This document shows, one piece after another, positions 12,161 through 23,497 of a stretch of 64,000 nucleotides of DNA. Below the pieces are notes generated by a model. That model saw nothing but the letters and a program-made list of their open reading frames with translations. It had not been told where the DNA came from and did not search any database. How positions within the stretch are numbered: position 1 is the first letter of the stretch; every line of letters begins with the position of its first letter. Origin of the DNA: Larix kaempferi (Eukaryota; Streptophyta; Pinopsida; Pinales; Pinaceae); contig BSBM01000372.1 in NCBI GenBank assembly GCA_027924585.1, positions 9,221,001 through 9,285,000 on the forward strand, in the 5' to 3' direction. The translations under genes and the position numbers were made by a program.

Positions 12161-13618
12161 CTAAATACTTCTTGATGACTCAGCTAAATCAACCATTTCA
12201 TTTAAAACTTGTGATCTTTGTTGTAACCTGGAAAATTATGCATCTTCATTGCACTCTCGCCCCTTCAACTGGTCTAGCTGGGCCTTCATCTGCTTGCATT
12301 CCTCGTTCATAACTTTCTTTTTCTGCAAAGTGTCCTTGGCAATCACTGCTAGCTTTTCATAATCAATATCCCTCTGCTCCAGGTCCTCTTGCAGTCTTTT
12401 GTTCGATATCATCAAGCTTTCATTAATACTGTGCAAGTAACGACATGGCTCTTTATAGGATTGCAAGGATCTCCTTACCAAATCCAATTCCGGGACTATT
12501 TTAGTTTCCTCTGCATCCATTACAATATTATCCTTTTGTATGCCAGAGCTTGAAGCTTGGTTTTTTATATGCCTTTGTTTATTTTCCACAAATATTTCAA
12601 GTATTTTCCCTACATGTATCTGTATATCAATGGAACCCTCACCTTCAGTTACAAGAGTATCTTTCTCCTGTATATTCATCTCATCATCAGACTCATTCAC
12701 CGGCACAATTTGATGTTCTCCTACAGGTTGTTTTAACAATCTAATCTCTGCGGCCACTTTAGCTCTGGCTCTGGTCCTCGGCCCCAAGTCCATATTTTCT
12801 GCACTTACGCTGTTTATTGGTTTATCTTCATCCATAGTATCTTGCTTTTTTCCAGAATTTTCAAACTGTGCTTGCCCATCTGACGATATGCTTTCTTGAC
12901 TTTTCTTCTTAGTGGATTTCTTCTTATCTTTAGGCTCAAACCCTTGTTCATGAATAAACTGGTCCCAATCTTTTCCTATTTGCTTCAAATGATGTAAAAT
13001 CAACAATTTGATAAGCCCTTGGTGAAAGATAGAACAGTCGGTGTTCTTTGGCCATTTTTGAATTGATAAAACCATTTTTTGCAGACTCCTCCACAAGTAA
13101 TATGGAAGATTTAACTTCTTTCTTCCCTGTAAATGCATTAATAACCTAACATGGCATCTCAAAACCTTATCAAACCGACCATCACATGTAATGTAATTTT
13201 GGATTACCTCGAGTGGAATTTTCCAATTAGGTTTTATTTCGCTTATGTGCACGCCACTTCTCCAGTTTAAACTTTCAAATCCTGGTAACATGAACTCGCC
13301 ATAATCTCCTTCAAAGTCTTGCTGTTTGAGTCATTGTTCGCCTTCAGCAATGACACCTGTAACTTCTGCAACAACCTGCTCATTTACCACAATTTTGAAA
13401 TCCTTGAAATTGACCACTCCTTTGTATTTTTTTATAAATGCCTTTGTCGTCTGAAGGTTATAACCTTGTAACCTTTCACAAAATATAAACCATCCAGCAT
13501 TTTTCATTAACCTTGTTGTCAGAGGAAATTGGGAAATCCATTCAATGTTGTTGGGCTCAATTCTGCATATGTGTCCTCCAGGGTTTTTCTTCGGGCTCTG
13601 CGTGGAAATTTCATCCAT
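12161..13618 (-). pseudogene. LTR-encoded coiled-coil ORF, copy in gypsy-1 3' LTR
   Basis: A 486-codon frame in the sense orientation of the element, starting MDEISTQSPKK and ending before the TAG at 12161. The N-terminal half is folded-looking, with Trp and hydrophobic blocks around residues 30-210. The middle (about 220-350) is charged and low in complexity with Lys and Ser runs. The C-terminal third is rich in Glu, Lys, Leu and Gln with heptad-like spacing, suggesting a coiled coil. Two nonsense changes break it: TGG to TGA at 13331-13333 and GAA to TAA at 12236-12238; the other LTR is sense at both sites. No indel destroys the frame. I do not recognise the product with certainty. It resembles uncharacterised proteins carried by plant retroelements rather than gag, pol or env. 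Confidence 0.7.
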
Positions 13619-14320
13619 TGGATCCTGTTACAATACTTAAAATCTCAATATTGATAACCTCTTTTCAGTTTTGAAACCCTTCTCTGCATTTACGTGGAAA
13701 TTTAGTTGGATTAACCATGAACCGATGTTCAATAGACCCTAATTTGCATGATACATTCCCAATATTTCATTCTCTATCCATAGCATTCACCAATTTCGAT
13801 GTTGGACAGACCTACTCATGACCTTGATCGGTATACTGGCCTGATTGCCAAATGTCGAGTGGAGAAGGTAGTCATGATGTCGACCATATGTTAAATTCAT
13901 GCATATATGACTTATAGGTCCCCCAAACATTTCAAATCATGATTGCAACGAATTAAAATTAGAAGCATTTACAATCCTATTAAATCATAATTTGAAATTC
14001 GAAACTGACAACATTTTTTAGAAACTGACAGCATTCTCAAATTTAAAATTATAGCAGAAGCTGTCAGTTCGCCATTTTAAATCAAAATTATGATATTTAG
14101 AGCTTCACAAGCATTTGTAATGTTTGTTAATGCAAGAAAATGAAATTTATTTTGAAATAAAAAATATGAACTAGAGCCAAATCCTAATTTAATTATGAAA
14201 AGATAACTAATGGAAAAAAATGTTTAAGGAATGGGAAAAGCATAGGCTAGACTGATAGAAAAGATATACAGAGAATAAGTAAAGGCTAAGTAAATCTTAG
14301 GAACAATCCTAGAGATAAAA

Positions 14321-14469
14321 TCTGGCTCCGTCTGGGGATAAGGTCTTCTCTGTAAGATCTTAAGAACATTATGACCTGTGCCTTCTGAAACTTGTCTTAT
14401 TGGGCTAGAGTCTACATATAACTGCTTGAAATGATATTTACACTGACTATGTACAATATACCTGTCATT
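14321..14469 (-). other. gypsy-1 gap between integrase and 3' LTR
   Basis: About 150 bases between the end of pol and the LTR. The expected purine tract is not clean; the minus-strand stretch next to the LTR reads CCCCAGACGGAGCCAGA. Confidence 0.5.
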
Positions 14470-14850
14470 TTAGCATGTATGGAATAATTTCAAAAATCGT
14501 CCATTGACTGGACCTGGAATCTCATTACCACCCAAAGTCTGCAGCACAAATGTGTTTTTTCCCAAGTTTTTTACCACTATGAATGGTCCCAACCTTAGTG
14601 CATCAAACTTACCATGCTTACCTTTATCTTCATTCCGGGCATCCCATCTTAACACTTTGTCACCTGCTGAGAAAATATTTTTCTTCACCTTCTTATCAAA
14701 ATTTTCTTTCATCCTGCTTCTATGTATTTCAGCTTTGTCCATAAGGGCTTCCCTTTCTTGCTGTAGCTGAATTATCTGAAATGTTCTCCTTTTCATTATT
14801 TCTGGTTCTTCTTCAGCCTCCTCCACAAACTTAATTACTGGAGTCATCAA
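14470..14850 (-). pseudogene. gypsy-1 integrase C-terminal domain
   Basis: A 126-aa minus-strand frame that continues integrase after a frameshift near 14860-14960. It has a charged helical stretch followed by a small beta-rich module containing GDKVLRWDAR and RLGPFIVVKNLG, typical of the gypsy integrase C-terminus that contacts DNA. It ends shortly before the LTR, so no env-like gene follows pol. Confidence 0.82.
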
Positions 14851-14948
14851 TTGAATTGGGAATACTGCTTCAGTTCCATATACTATTTGAAATGGAGTGG
14901 TTCCGATGGCTTTCTTTAAAGTAACTCTGTCTGCACATAATGCAAATT

Positions 14949-16100
14949 TTAATTTAGTATCCCAATTTTTTTATTCTTTGATAACATTTTCTTGATAGTG
15001 TTTATAATGCTTTTATTGCTGGACTCTGCTAGTCCATTTCCCTGGGGATAATAGGGTGTAGATTGTCTCAAGGAAATGTTATGGTCTTCAGCAAATTTTA
15101 TCATCTTTTTGGATTTGAACACAGGGGTATTATCAGTAAGGAGTTTTCTAGGGCACCCAAATCTACTGAGAATATTTTCTTGCAGGAAATTAATGATAAT
15201 TTGGTCTGTGGCTCTTCTGGTAGGAATAGCTTCTACCCATTTGGTGAAAAAATCCATTGCAGTTAAGATCCACCTATGTTGGCCACTAGACGGAGGATGA
15301 ATTTCACCTATAAAATCCAGACCCCACTGTTGGAAAGGAGCATCTACTGAAATAGGTTTTAAGGCTAATGATTGTAACTGATGTTTGCCTACAAATTTTT
15401 GGCATTTTTCACAAGCTCTAATTCGTTGGTACACATCTGAGAAGACAGTGGGCCAATAATACCCAGCTCTCAATATTTTGAAGGTTGTGGCCTTCCAGTA
15501 TTTGTGTCCACCACACACACCAGCATGCATCTCCTCAATGAAATTATTTGCTTTTGATTTATCCAAACATCTTAGAAGTATCCCTCCAGGATCCTTCCAG
15601 TACAATACTTGATCAATCAACACATATTTGAGAGCTTTCAATTTTATTGATCGGCATTCATTTTTACTTAACTCTTGGGGACACTGTAAATGTAACAGGA
15701 AATATACAATTTCAGCATACCAAGGGCTGTCATCATACCTGCTGTTGTAGACTTGTTCTTCGACCTCTTCTGCACCTTCTGCCATCATATGCAAATCCAG
15801 TATTTGACAATTTGATTCTGAGAGAAGCTTTGCTAGGCCCTGCCCTTTCGCCAATTTAGTGGGCTTGATCTCCACATCATATTCCATCACTTTTGCAATC
15901 CATCTACCCCTTTTTCCTTCATTGTCCGGATGTACTAGGATTTCCTTAACAGCAGAATTAGGCACATAGGCTAAAACTTTAGAACGGAGTACATATATTC
16001 TAAAAAATTTAAGTGCCTTTACCAAAGCATAGGCCTGTTTCTTCATACTAGTATATTTCAACTCTGAATCCCTTAATGTTTTACTAAAGAAGGATATGGG
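14949..16100 (-). pseudogene. gypsy-1 RNase H end and integrase core
   Basis: A minus-strand frame in phase with the RT upstream. Its first part is the RT-linked RNase H (KKQAYALVKALKFFRIYV, then GRWIAKVMEYDVEIKPTKLA). The integrase follows: an HHCC zinc-binding region with HAGVCGGHKYWKATT, RAGYYWP and CEKCQKF, then the core with LDFIGEIHP, LLTDNTPVFKS and YYPQGNGLAESSNK. The D, D and E catalytic positions are all present. The usual RNase H start is separated by a stop at about 16100. Integrase would insert the cDNA, consistent with the intact 5-bp duplication. Confidence 0.9.
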
Positions 16101-17135
16101 CTACTCTAATCCCTCAGAATTTTTTTGCAACAACACAGCAGCAATTGTTTCTTCTGATGCAAATGAAAATATTGCAAAATATTTGGTGTAATCAGGGGCT
16201 ACCAACACTGGTGCTTCTATCAGTGCTTTTTTGATATTTTCAAATGATTGTTTGGCCAGTTCAGTCCATTTTATCTCCCTATCCTTAAGCATATCTGTTA
16301 TGTACTTGATAGTTTCTACAAAATTAGGAATAAACCATCTCAAAAAGTTGATTTTTCCTATGAAAGACTGAATTTCCTTCTTATTTCTGGGAATAGCAAT
16401 CTTCAAAATGGCCTCCACTCTGTTTGGGTCTATCTTAATTCCATCTGCTGAAACTATATGACCCAATAATTTTCCTTCAGTCATGGAAAAGTGAGATTTT
16501 TTTGGGTTCAATGACAGTCCAAATTTTCTACATTTAAGAAAGGTCTGTTTCAGATGTTTTAGATGCTCATCATCAGATCTAGAAAAAACTGTGATGTCAT
16601 CTTGATAAATGACTACAAATTTCTCATTTTCTCCCACAAATGCTATATCCATTGCCCTCTGAAACGTAGCACCAGCATTCATTAGCCCAAAAGGCATTTT
16701 ATCATACATAAACATACCCCAAGGGGTTGTGAAAGATATCTTTTCTCTACCTTCCGGATGAACTGCAATCTGGTTATAACCAGAGAAACCATCAATCATC
16801 GATATCCTTTCTGCACCCACCACTCTCTACAAAATCTGATCTATCTTAGGCAATGAATAGTTATCTTTAAGGCATGATCTATTTAAATTTTGAAAATCTA
16901 CACATAACCTTATTTCCCCATTTTTCTTGCGTACTGGAACAAGGTTGGCTACCTAGGAGGAGTACCTAAGAGGAACAATAATCTTGGCATCCAATAGTTT
17001 CTTCACCTCTTTTTCAATGACTGGTAAAAGTGTTGGATTAAGCCTTCTTAATTTTTGTTTAAAAGGCTTAGTATTAGGCTTTAATGGGATCTTATGCTGA
17101 ATAACATTAGTGTCATAGGTTTTAAGATCCTCATA
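16101..17135 (-). pseudogene. gypsy-1 reverse transcriptase
   Basis: Minus-strand RT with VPVRKKNGEIRLCVDFQNLN near 16920, SMIDGFSGYNQIAVHPE, TPWGMFMYDKMPFGLMNAGA and the catalytic YQDD at 16596-16607. The thumb continues to GKINFLRWFIPNF and the start of RNase H (APDYTKYFAIFSFAS). Stops interrupt it at about 16820, 16960 and 17136, but it stays in one frame with the linker upstream and the RNase H downstream. The active site is intact. Confidence 0.92.
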
Positions 17136-17702
17136 TTACCATGCAAAAATATCTATAAATGCCTTCAACAAAATGATGTATTTGTTTCTCTCCTTTTCTG
17201 ATAATTGTTTAGATATTTTAACCATCCTCGGTTCTGCCACAGACCCAATATTACAGCTGATTACACTCTCTTCAGTGGTCTGAAAATTATTTTTCAACAG
17301 TGTATCATTTTTTGAAAACAACCTCTCTAATGGAACAAGTCCCTTAAGGATAAAATTGCTCTTTAAATCCAGAATTTTTTGATCAGCAATTGACTGTTTT
17401 GCATGAGTAGACATTTCAGCCAGATCTAGGTCTTCACCTAGGTCAACCTGGTCATCTGCAAACTCTTCAGTTAATTCTAAAAATTCTTTTATTTCCTGTT
17501 CATCTTGAAAAACCCTCCAATGTTTAATATCATCTGGGACTGCTGGCCTATACCTCACATCATTGGGATACTTTAGGTGTGTCAATTTAGGAATTCTGAA
17601 ATATGCTGCTGCCAATGCCAATGAATCTATAGTTTGATTACAATCTCTTGGAATATATGTTATATTAAAAGCACAGAAAAAATTATCTATCATATCCCAC
17701 AC
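17136..17702 (-). pseudogene. gypsy-1 linker between extra RNase H and RT
   Basis: A 188-aa minus-strand segment. Its beginning (FNITYIPRDCNQTIDSLA) looks like the end of an RNase H fold, where the last catalytic Asp region resembles the RxxNxxADxLA pattern. The rest is an acidic linker with WRVFQDEQEIKEFLEL, leading into the RT N-terminus (ELSEKERNK-like text, FIDIFAW). A frameshift at about 17705-17735 separates it from the preceding frame. Confidence 0.72.
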
Positions 17703-17734
17703 TTAATTTCTGTAAACTTTCAATAATGACTGCT

Positions 17735-18856
17735 TTACCTGATAAATACTTTCACTTGCTGAATTATCAATTCGAAGTCGCCAAACACTGCAAGACTTTG
17801 AATATTCATATCTTTTGCAGCCCTCAATCCAAGGATTAGTGCCTCATACTCAACATTATTATTTGTGGTTTGGAATTCCAATTTATACATTAATGAAATC
17901 ATCTCACCTCTAGGAGAAATTAACAACACACCAGCCCCTGCTCCATCTTTGTTTGATGACCCATCAAAGTACATCTGCCAAATCCCTTCCTTTTCTTCTG
18001 TGTCACATTGAACTGAACTGTCTTTCCGAACTTGCAAAATCCTAGCATCATCATCATTTAACTGTAACATGCATGAACCCATATCCTCTTGTACTGTATA
18101 AATAGGATGATTCGTAGGATTTATGTCATCACTTACCAGAAATGCCAACTGCACCTCTCTGTATAACCTTCTATATTCACCTCCAAATATAGGAATTGAA
18201 GCATATGATAAATCCATTTGGAGAGTGCCTCCTATCTTTTTAGCCCATGATCTTGACAGCAACATGCCAAACTTAGGAGAGATATCAGCCACTACAACAT
18301 CCATGAGAACACTTTTCATAGGCAACTGAGTAAGGTTGACTACAAGGTCTTTTATGACTCCTAAACATTTGTCAGCTCGAGAATCAAAAGCATATAAGTC
18401 ATGATAGGGTTTTGTGACAGATAGTCCTAAGGCTTCCATAACCTCTTTTGGCATAAGATTGTGCGAAGCACCTGAATCCAAAAGACAATTATGCAACATC
18501 TGGTCATGTATGGTAAGTGTAATATAAAAAGGTGGGGGATAACAGGATTTTATTTCTGACTGGTCAGAAGCTTTCAAACCAGTGATAATGGTGGGATCTC
18601 TCTCCTGCAAATTTATCACATCTTCTGAGGCATGAACCAGTGATGAGTTCAAGATTTTCATGGTAGGTTCTCTATAAGATCTACTCCTTATCAATTCAGT
18701 CAAAGGGATGGGGACCTTGATTTTATTTATCTCATGCTCTAAATCAAAACCAAGCATATTACTTCCTTCTGCTAATTTAACAGGGTTGTTTTTATCTTTT
18801 TGTGGTTCCTGTTGTTCTGTAGAAGGCAATGCTGCTTTAGTGGGCACAAATTTCAC
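17735..18856 (-). pseudogene. gypsy-1 protease plus upstream RNase H-like domain
   Basis: A 373-aa minus-strand frame. Around residues 120-215 is an aspartic protease with LLDSGASHNLMPKEV and a later VVADISPKFGMLLSRSW, matching the retropepsin pattern. From about residue 295 comes an RNase H-like domain: MYFDGSSNKDGAGAGVLLIS, then TTNNNVEYEALILGLRAAKD and GDFELIIQQV. The D, E and D positions expected of RNase H are present. This lies before RT and is additional to the RT-linked RNase H downstream. Extra RNase H domains are known from plant Tat-lineage elements. Gag upstream is in the same frame. Confidence 0.88.
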
Positions 18857-18859
18857 CTT

Positions 18860-20568
18860 CTTTTTGAATGGTGCAGCTTGTTTTACCCCAGACCTAAGTC
18901 CATATGATTTATGTTGCTGTTGTTATTGACAAATTCTAGATTGCTGCTCATTAACACTTCCTTCTTCATAATTAATCTCTGCTGCAGCATAGTAATCATC
19001 CCTAGTTATAAATTTAGAAGCATATACATCATCTAGCTGATTAATATCATGGTCTGACTCTTCAATCTCTTCTAATGCTGTTTCATAAGGATCATCCTCC
19101 CTTATTAAGTTTTTCTGAAAAGGTGGCTGTACCTTTTGATCTTCATTCTCTCTCTTCTCCCTTTCAATGTCATTGTTCCTTCTCTCTTTGGGCATGAATC
19201 TGGGAGGATAAGGGCGCCTAAATTGATTTTGGTTTCTGTTATCATTATCATAGGGAGGCCTGTTCTGATTTTTCTTCTCCATTTCCATTCTATTAAGCTT
19301 TACAGACAATTCTTTTATAGTCTTATGCATTTCATCATATTTATTATCTGCATCTTTTGTAACAGAAGAAGAGGGTATCATCTCCTTTTTACCCTTTCGA
19401 TTTGTATTTTGGTACTCATCCTCTTCTGTAAGATTATTTGATGCCAAAATGTTAGACTCAACTTCTAAAGCTGCATCTTGCATGTTCATCAATGACACTA
19501 CTTTTCTCTCTCTTAACCACAAGGAAAACTAATGATCAAAGGCATTGGCATAAGTTAACTTGGCTGCAGTTTCAATAGGTTTAATTTCTATGGGAATTTT
19601 TTTATACATTTATTAAACCTTTTGGAAAATTCTGCAACAGCTTCATCAAGCTTTCTTTTTAAAGTCGTAAATTCTGTATAATAGTAGAGATAATCTTTTG
19701 TGTCTCCCCATTGCCTGATAAAAACATGGTGTAATTCCTCCAATCCATCAATAGAATTCCCTGGTAACTCCTTGAACCACTTTCTAACCTCTCCATCTAG
19801 AATCTGGACAAACATTCTCATCTAAACATCCCTAGCTTCAATGTTATGATTATCATCATAACTGCAAAACTTATCCCAATGATCTTCAGCAGTTCTTCCA
19901 CCTTGGCCATCAAATCTAGGTAAGTACTTCTGGTAATAACCACCAGGAAAAGGGTTCCAGGGTCGAGGCATAACCAATGGAGCATATCTGGCTGCTACCA
20001 TACGATCCAACATATCAGGAGGTTGGCCAGCCATATTTAATGAATGAAAAATCTGTGGCACAACTGGATGAATATGTGGAGATGGTGGTTTGGTATGTGG
20101 AGGGGAAGGTACTTCAATTTTCAACTGGCCAATTAAAAGCCTACTCGTAAGGGGTATTTCAGGTTCTGTCAAAGATTTCAAGGTAAAAATTTCCTCAGGA
20201 ATATGTTTATGCTCTAAAGAAAGAGGATTTGAATACACATTAAAATCACCAACTTGTGTTGGATTTAATTCATCAACTTCAGGAATGTTAACTGATAAAT
20301 TCAATTTATTTTCTTCTTGGCTGTTCACAAGGTTTGAAGAGGAAGATCCTAGATCTGTATCATTAGTGGAAAACAGAAGGTTACTGGATGATGGAAAATT
20401 TAACTTCCTTCTAGCCTCCCTGATAATCTTTTCTGGATAAAAAAATCCTTCATGTAAAGGAGATGTATGATTCCCTCTTGTACCAATCAGCTTTGAAGCC
20501 ACTGTAACTTTCTGACTGTCAGGTGAATGTAGTCTGTAAACAAATGTACTGATTGTGTCACCTCTCAA
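18860..20568 (-). pseudogene. gypsy-1 gag, broken
   Basis: Minus-strand frames 20568-19822, 19821-19588 and 19522-18923. The first 200 codons are Ser/Pro-rich. The conserved gag core begins at YLPRFDGQGGRTAEDHWDKF and continues through VRKWFKELPGNSI, WGDTKDYLYYYTEF and FSKRFNKCI. An in-frame TAG at about 19820 and a frameshift near 19600 break it. The C-terminal third is polar, with PPYDNDNRNQNQ and acidic stretches, and runs in frame (after one stop at 18923) into protease. I see no CCHC zinc knuckle, which is common for Tat/Athila gag. Confidence 0.85.
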
Positions 20569-20620
20569 AACCAGCTATAAAAATGTCAACACCCAGGGAA
20601 GATATACTTTCGTTTCTCCG

Positions 20621-20638
20621 TCCCCGGCAATGGCGCCA
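20621..20638 (-). promoter_or_regulatory. gypsy-1 primer-binding site (tRNA-Asp)
   Basis: On the minus strand TGGCGCCATTGCCGGGGA, five bases from the LTR end. It complements the 3' end of plant tRNA-Asp with one difference. It primes minus-strand cDNA synthesis and shows that 20644-23492 is the 5' LTR. Confidence 0.88.
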
Positions 20639-20643
20639 AAAGA

Positions 20644-23492
20644 TGTTATCCCTAAAGTTGATCCTAGACTACAGGGGATCAAGCTTAAGGAGATCTTGGT
20701 TGTAGGAATAAGGCATCTACACAATGATTGTTTCAGTTTTGTTTGGTGGAAGCAGAAAACAGAGCTATGTAAAACATTTAAAAGGAAATAGAAGACAGGT
20801 ACAATATAACATCTCAATATATGAATAGAAGCAGAAGAAAGACTGTGATTTTAAGGCTATGAATATAAGAGATCAAATATATTTCATGATGGGGGCATAG
20901 TTATATACTGTTAGGAAGAATCATAACATGGAATTTAGACCACATATGGACAGAATACCAAAAGCATACACTTCATAAATTGAAAAAGAAATGGCTCAAA
21001 GATCATATTTTTAATTCATAAGAGTCACCTTCTGCAAAAATTAACATAAGAAATACATACAGATCTGCATGAAATAGCTCCTTAAAATCAAACTTCTATC
21101 ATGTTCCTCTAGTTCCAACCCTTATTACCTCTGTCTATGTCTTATTTATACAAAATTTGTTCAAAATAGAAAACAGTTACTAGATCCTATTACATTGGAT
21201 CTGATCGCTCCAAAAATAAAATAGAGTTTTTAGAATAAAGTCTAAGTCTATCGAATTGTTACAAAAAGCAAACCTAATCCTAACAAATTGCCACCTAAGA
21301 CATCTTATCTCTTAATTGTAGAAGACAGACTAAAGACTTCTTGATGACTCAGCTAAATCAGCCATTTCATTTAAAACTTGTGATCTTCGTTGTAACCTGG
21401 AAAATTCTGCATCTTCATTGCACTCTCACCCCTTCAACTGGTCTAGCTGTGCCTTCATATGCTTGCATTCCTCGTTCATAACTTTCTTTTTCTGCAAAGT
21501 GTCCTTGGCAATCACTGCTAGCTTTTCATAATCAATATCCCTCTGCTCCAAGTCCTCTCGTAGTCTTTTGTTCGATATCATCAAGCTTTCATTAATATTG
21601 TGCAAGTAACGACACTGCTCTTTATAGGATTGCAAGGATCTCCTTACCAAATCCAATTCCGGGACTGTTTTAATTTCCTATGCATCCATTACAATATTAT
21701 CCTTCTGTACACCAGAGCTTGAAGCTTGGTTTTTTATATGCCTTTGTTTATTTTCCACAAATATTTCAAGTATTTTCCCTACATGTATCTGTATGTCAAT
21801 GGAACCCTCACCTTCAGTTACAAGAGTATCTTTCTCCTGTATATTCATCTCATCATCAGACTCATTCACCGGCACAATTTGATGTTCTCCTACAGGTTGT
21901 TTTAACAATCTAATCTCTGCGGCCACTTTAGCTCTGGCTCTGGTCCTCGGCCCCAAGTCCATATTTTCTACACTTACGCTGTTTATTGGTTTATCTTCAT
22001 CCATAGTATCTTGCTTTTTTCCAGAATTTTCAAACTGTGCTTTCCCATCTGACGATTTGCTTTCTTGACTTTTCTTCTTAGTGGATTTCTTCTTCTCTTT
22101 AGGCTCAAACCCTTGTTCATGAATAAACTGGTCCCAATCTTTGCCTATTTGCTTCAAATGATGTAAAATCAACAATTTGATAAGCCCTTGGTGAAAGATA
22201 GAACGGTCGGTGTGCTTTGTCCGTTTTTGAATTGATAAAACCATTTTTTGCAGACTCCTCCACAAGTAATATGGAAGATTTAACTTCTTTCTTCCCTATA
22301 AATGCATTAATAACCTAACATGGCATCTCAAAACCTTATCAAACCGACCATCACAGGTAATGTAATTTTGGATTACCTCGAGTGGAATTTGCCAATTAGG
22401 TTTTATTTTGCTTATGTGCACGCCACTGCTCCAGTTTAAACTTTCAAACCCTCGTAACATGAACTCGCCATAATCTCCTTCAAAGTCTTGCTGTTTGAAC
22501 CATTGTTCGCCTTCAGCAATGACACCTGTGACTTCTGCAACAACCTGCTCATTTACCACAATTTTGAAATCCTTGAAATCAACCACTCCTTCTTTGTAAT
22601 TTTTTATAAATGCCTTCGTCGCCTGAAGGTTATAACCCTGTAACCTTTCAAAAAATATAAACCATCCAACATTTTTCATTAACCTTGTTGTCAAAGGAAA
22701 TTGGGAAATCCATTCATTGTTGTTGGGCTCAATTCTGCATATGAGTCCTTCAGGCTTTTTCTTCGGGCTCTACGTGGAAATTTCATCCATTGGATCCTGT
22801 TACAATACTTAAACTCTCAATACTGATAACCTCTTTTCAGTTTCGAAACCCGTCTCTGCATTTGCGTGGAAATTTAGCTGGATTAACCATGAAACGATGT
22901 TCAATAGACCCTAATTTGCATGATACATTCCCGATATTTCATTCTCTGTCCATAGCATTCACCGATTTCGATGCTAGACAGACCTACTCATGACCCTAAC
23001 CGATATACTGGCCTGATTGCCAAATGTCGAGTGGAGAAGGTAGTCATGTTGTCGACCATATGTTAAATTCATGCATATATGACTTATAGGTCCCCCAAAC
23101 ATTTCAAATCATGATTGCAACGAATTAAAATTACAAGCATTTACAACCCTATTAAATCATAATTTGAAATTCGAAACTAACAGCATTTTTCAGAAACTGA
23201 CAGCATTCTCAAATTTAAAATTATAGCAGAAGCTGTTAGTTCGCCATTTTAAATCAAAATTATGATATTTAGAGCTTCACAAGCATTTGTAATGTTTGTT
23301 AATGCAAGAAAATGAAATTTATTTTGAAATAAAAAATATGAACTAGAGCCAAATCCTAATTTAATTATGAAAAGATAACTAATGGCAAAAAATGTTTAAG
23401 GAATGGGAAAAGCATAGGCTAGACTGATAGAAAAGATATACAGAGAATAAGTAAAGGCTAAGTAAATCTTAGGAACAATCCTAGAGATAACA
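20644..23492 (-). repeat. gypsy-1 5' LTR (2849 bp)
   Basis: The right-hand LTR, next to the primer-binding site. Both ends are canonical (TGTTATC and GATAACA). The right flank continues with cattc, the second copy of the target duplication. Confidence 0.93.
21330..22790 (-). pseudogene. LTR-encoded coiled-coil ORF, copy in gypsy-1 5' LTR
   Basis: The partner of the 12161-13618 frame: 487 codons, one codon longer, in the same orientation. Four nonsense changes break it: TAG at 22770-22772, 22296-22298 and 21678-21680, and TGA at 21426-21428. At each site the other LTR has a sense codon (CAG, CAG, GAG, CGA). The two nonsense sites of the other LTR are sense here (TGG, GAA). Across two independently decayed copies there is no frame-destroying indel, so the source copy very probably carried an intact protein of about 485 residues. 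Confidence 0.72.
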
Positions 23493-23497
23493 CATTC

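Larger units (their letters stand above)
11475..14320 (-). repeat. gypsy-1 3' LTR (2846 bp)
   Basis: Matches 20644-23492 almost base for base. It lies downstream of pol on the minus strand, so it is the 3' LTR. Its inner edge (gagataaaa at 14312-14320) has lost the canonical terminal CA seen in the other copy. On the minus strand it contains, in order, about 700 bp of non-coding DNA, a long reading frame (13618-12161), a TATA box near 11980, and about 500 bp to the LTR end. Confidence 0.93.
11475..23492 (-). mobile_element. gypsy-1: Ty3/gypsy (Tat/Athila-like), 12.0 kb
   Basis: A complete minus-strand Ty3/gypsy element nested in copia-1. LTRs of 2846 and 2849 bp begin TGTTATC and end GATAACA, except for one mutated end at 14320. 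A 5-bp duplication, cattc, flanks it (11470-11474 and 23493-23497). The primer site matches tRNA-Asp. Order on the minus strand: LTR, PBS, gag, protease, extra RNase H-like domain, linker, RT, RNase H, integrase, LTR. Gag-pol is mostly one frame with stops plus at least three frameshifts. The LTRs differ at few positions, so insertion is fairly young. A reading frame of about 485 codons lies in each LTR. Confidence 0.93.
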
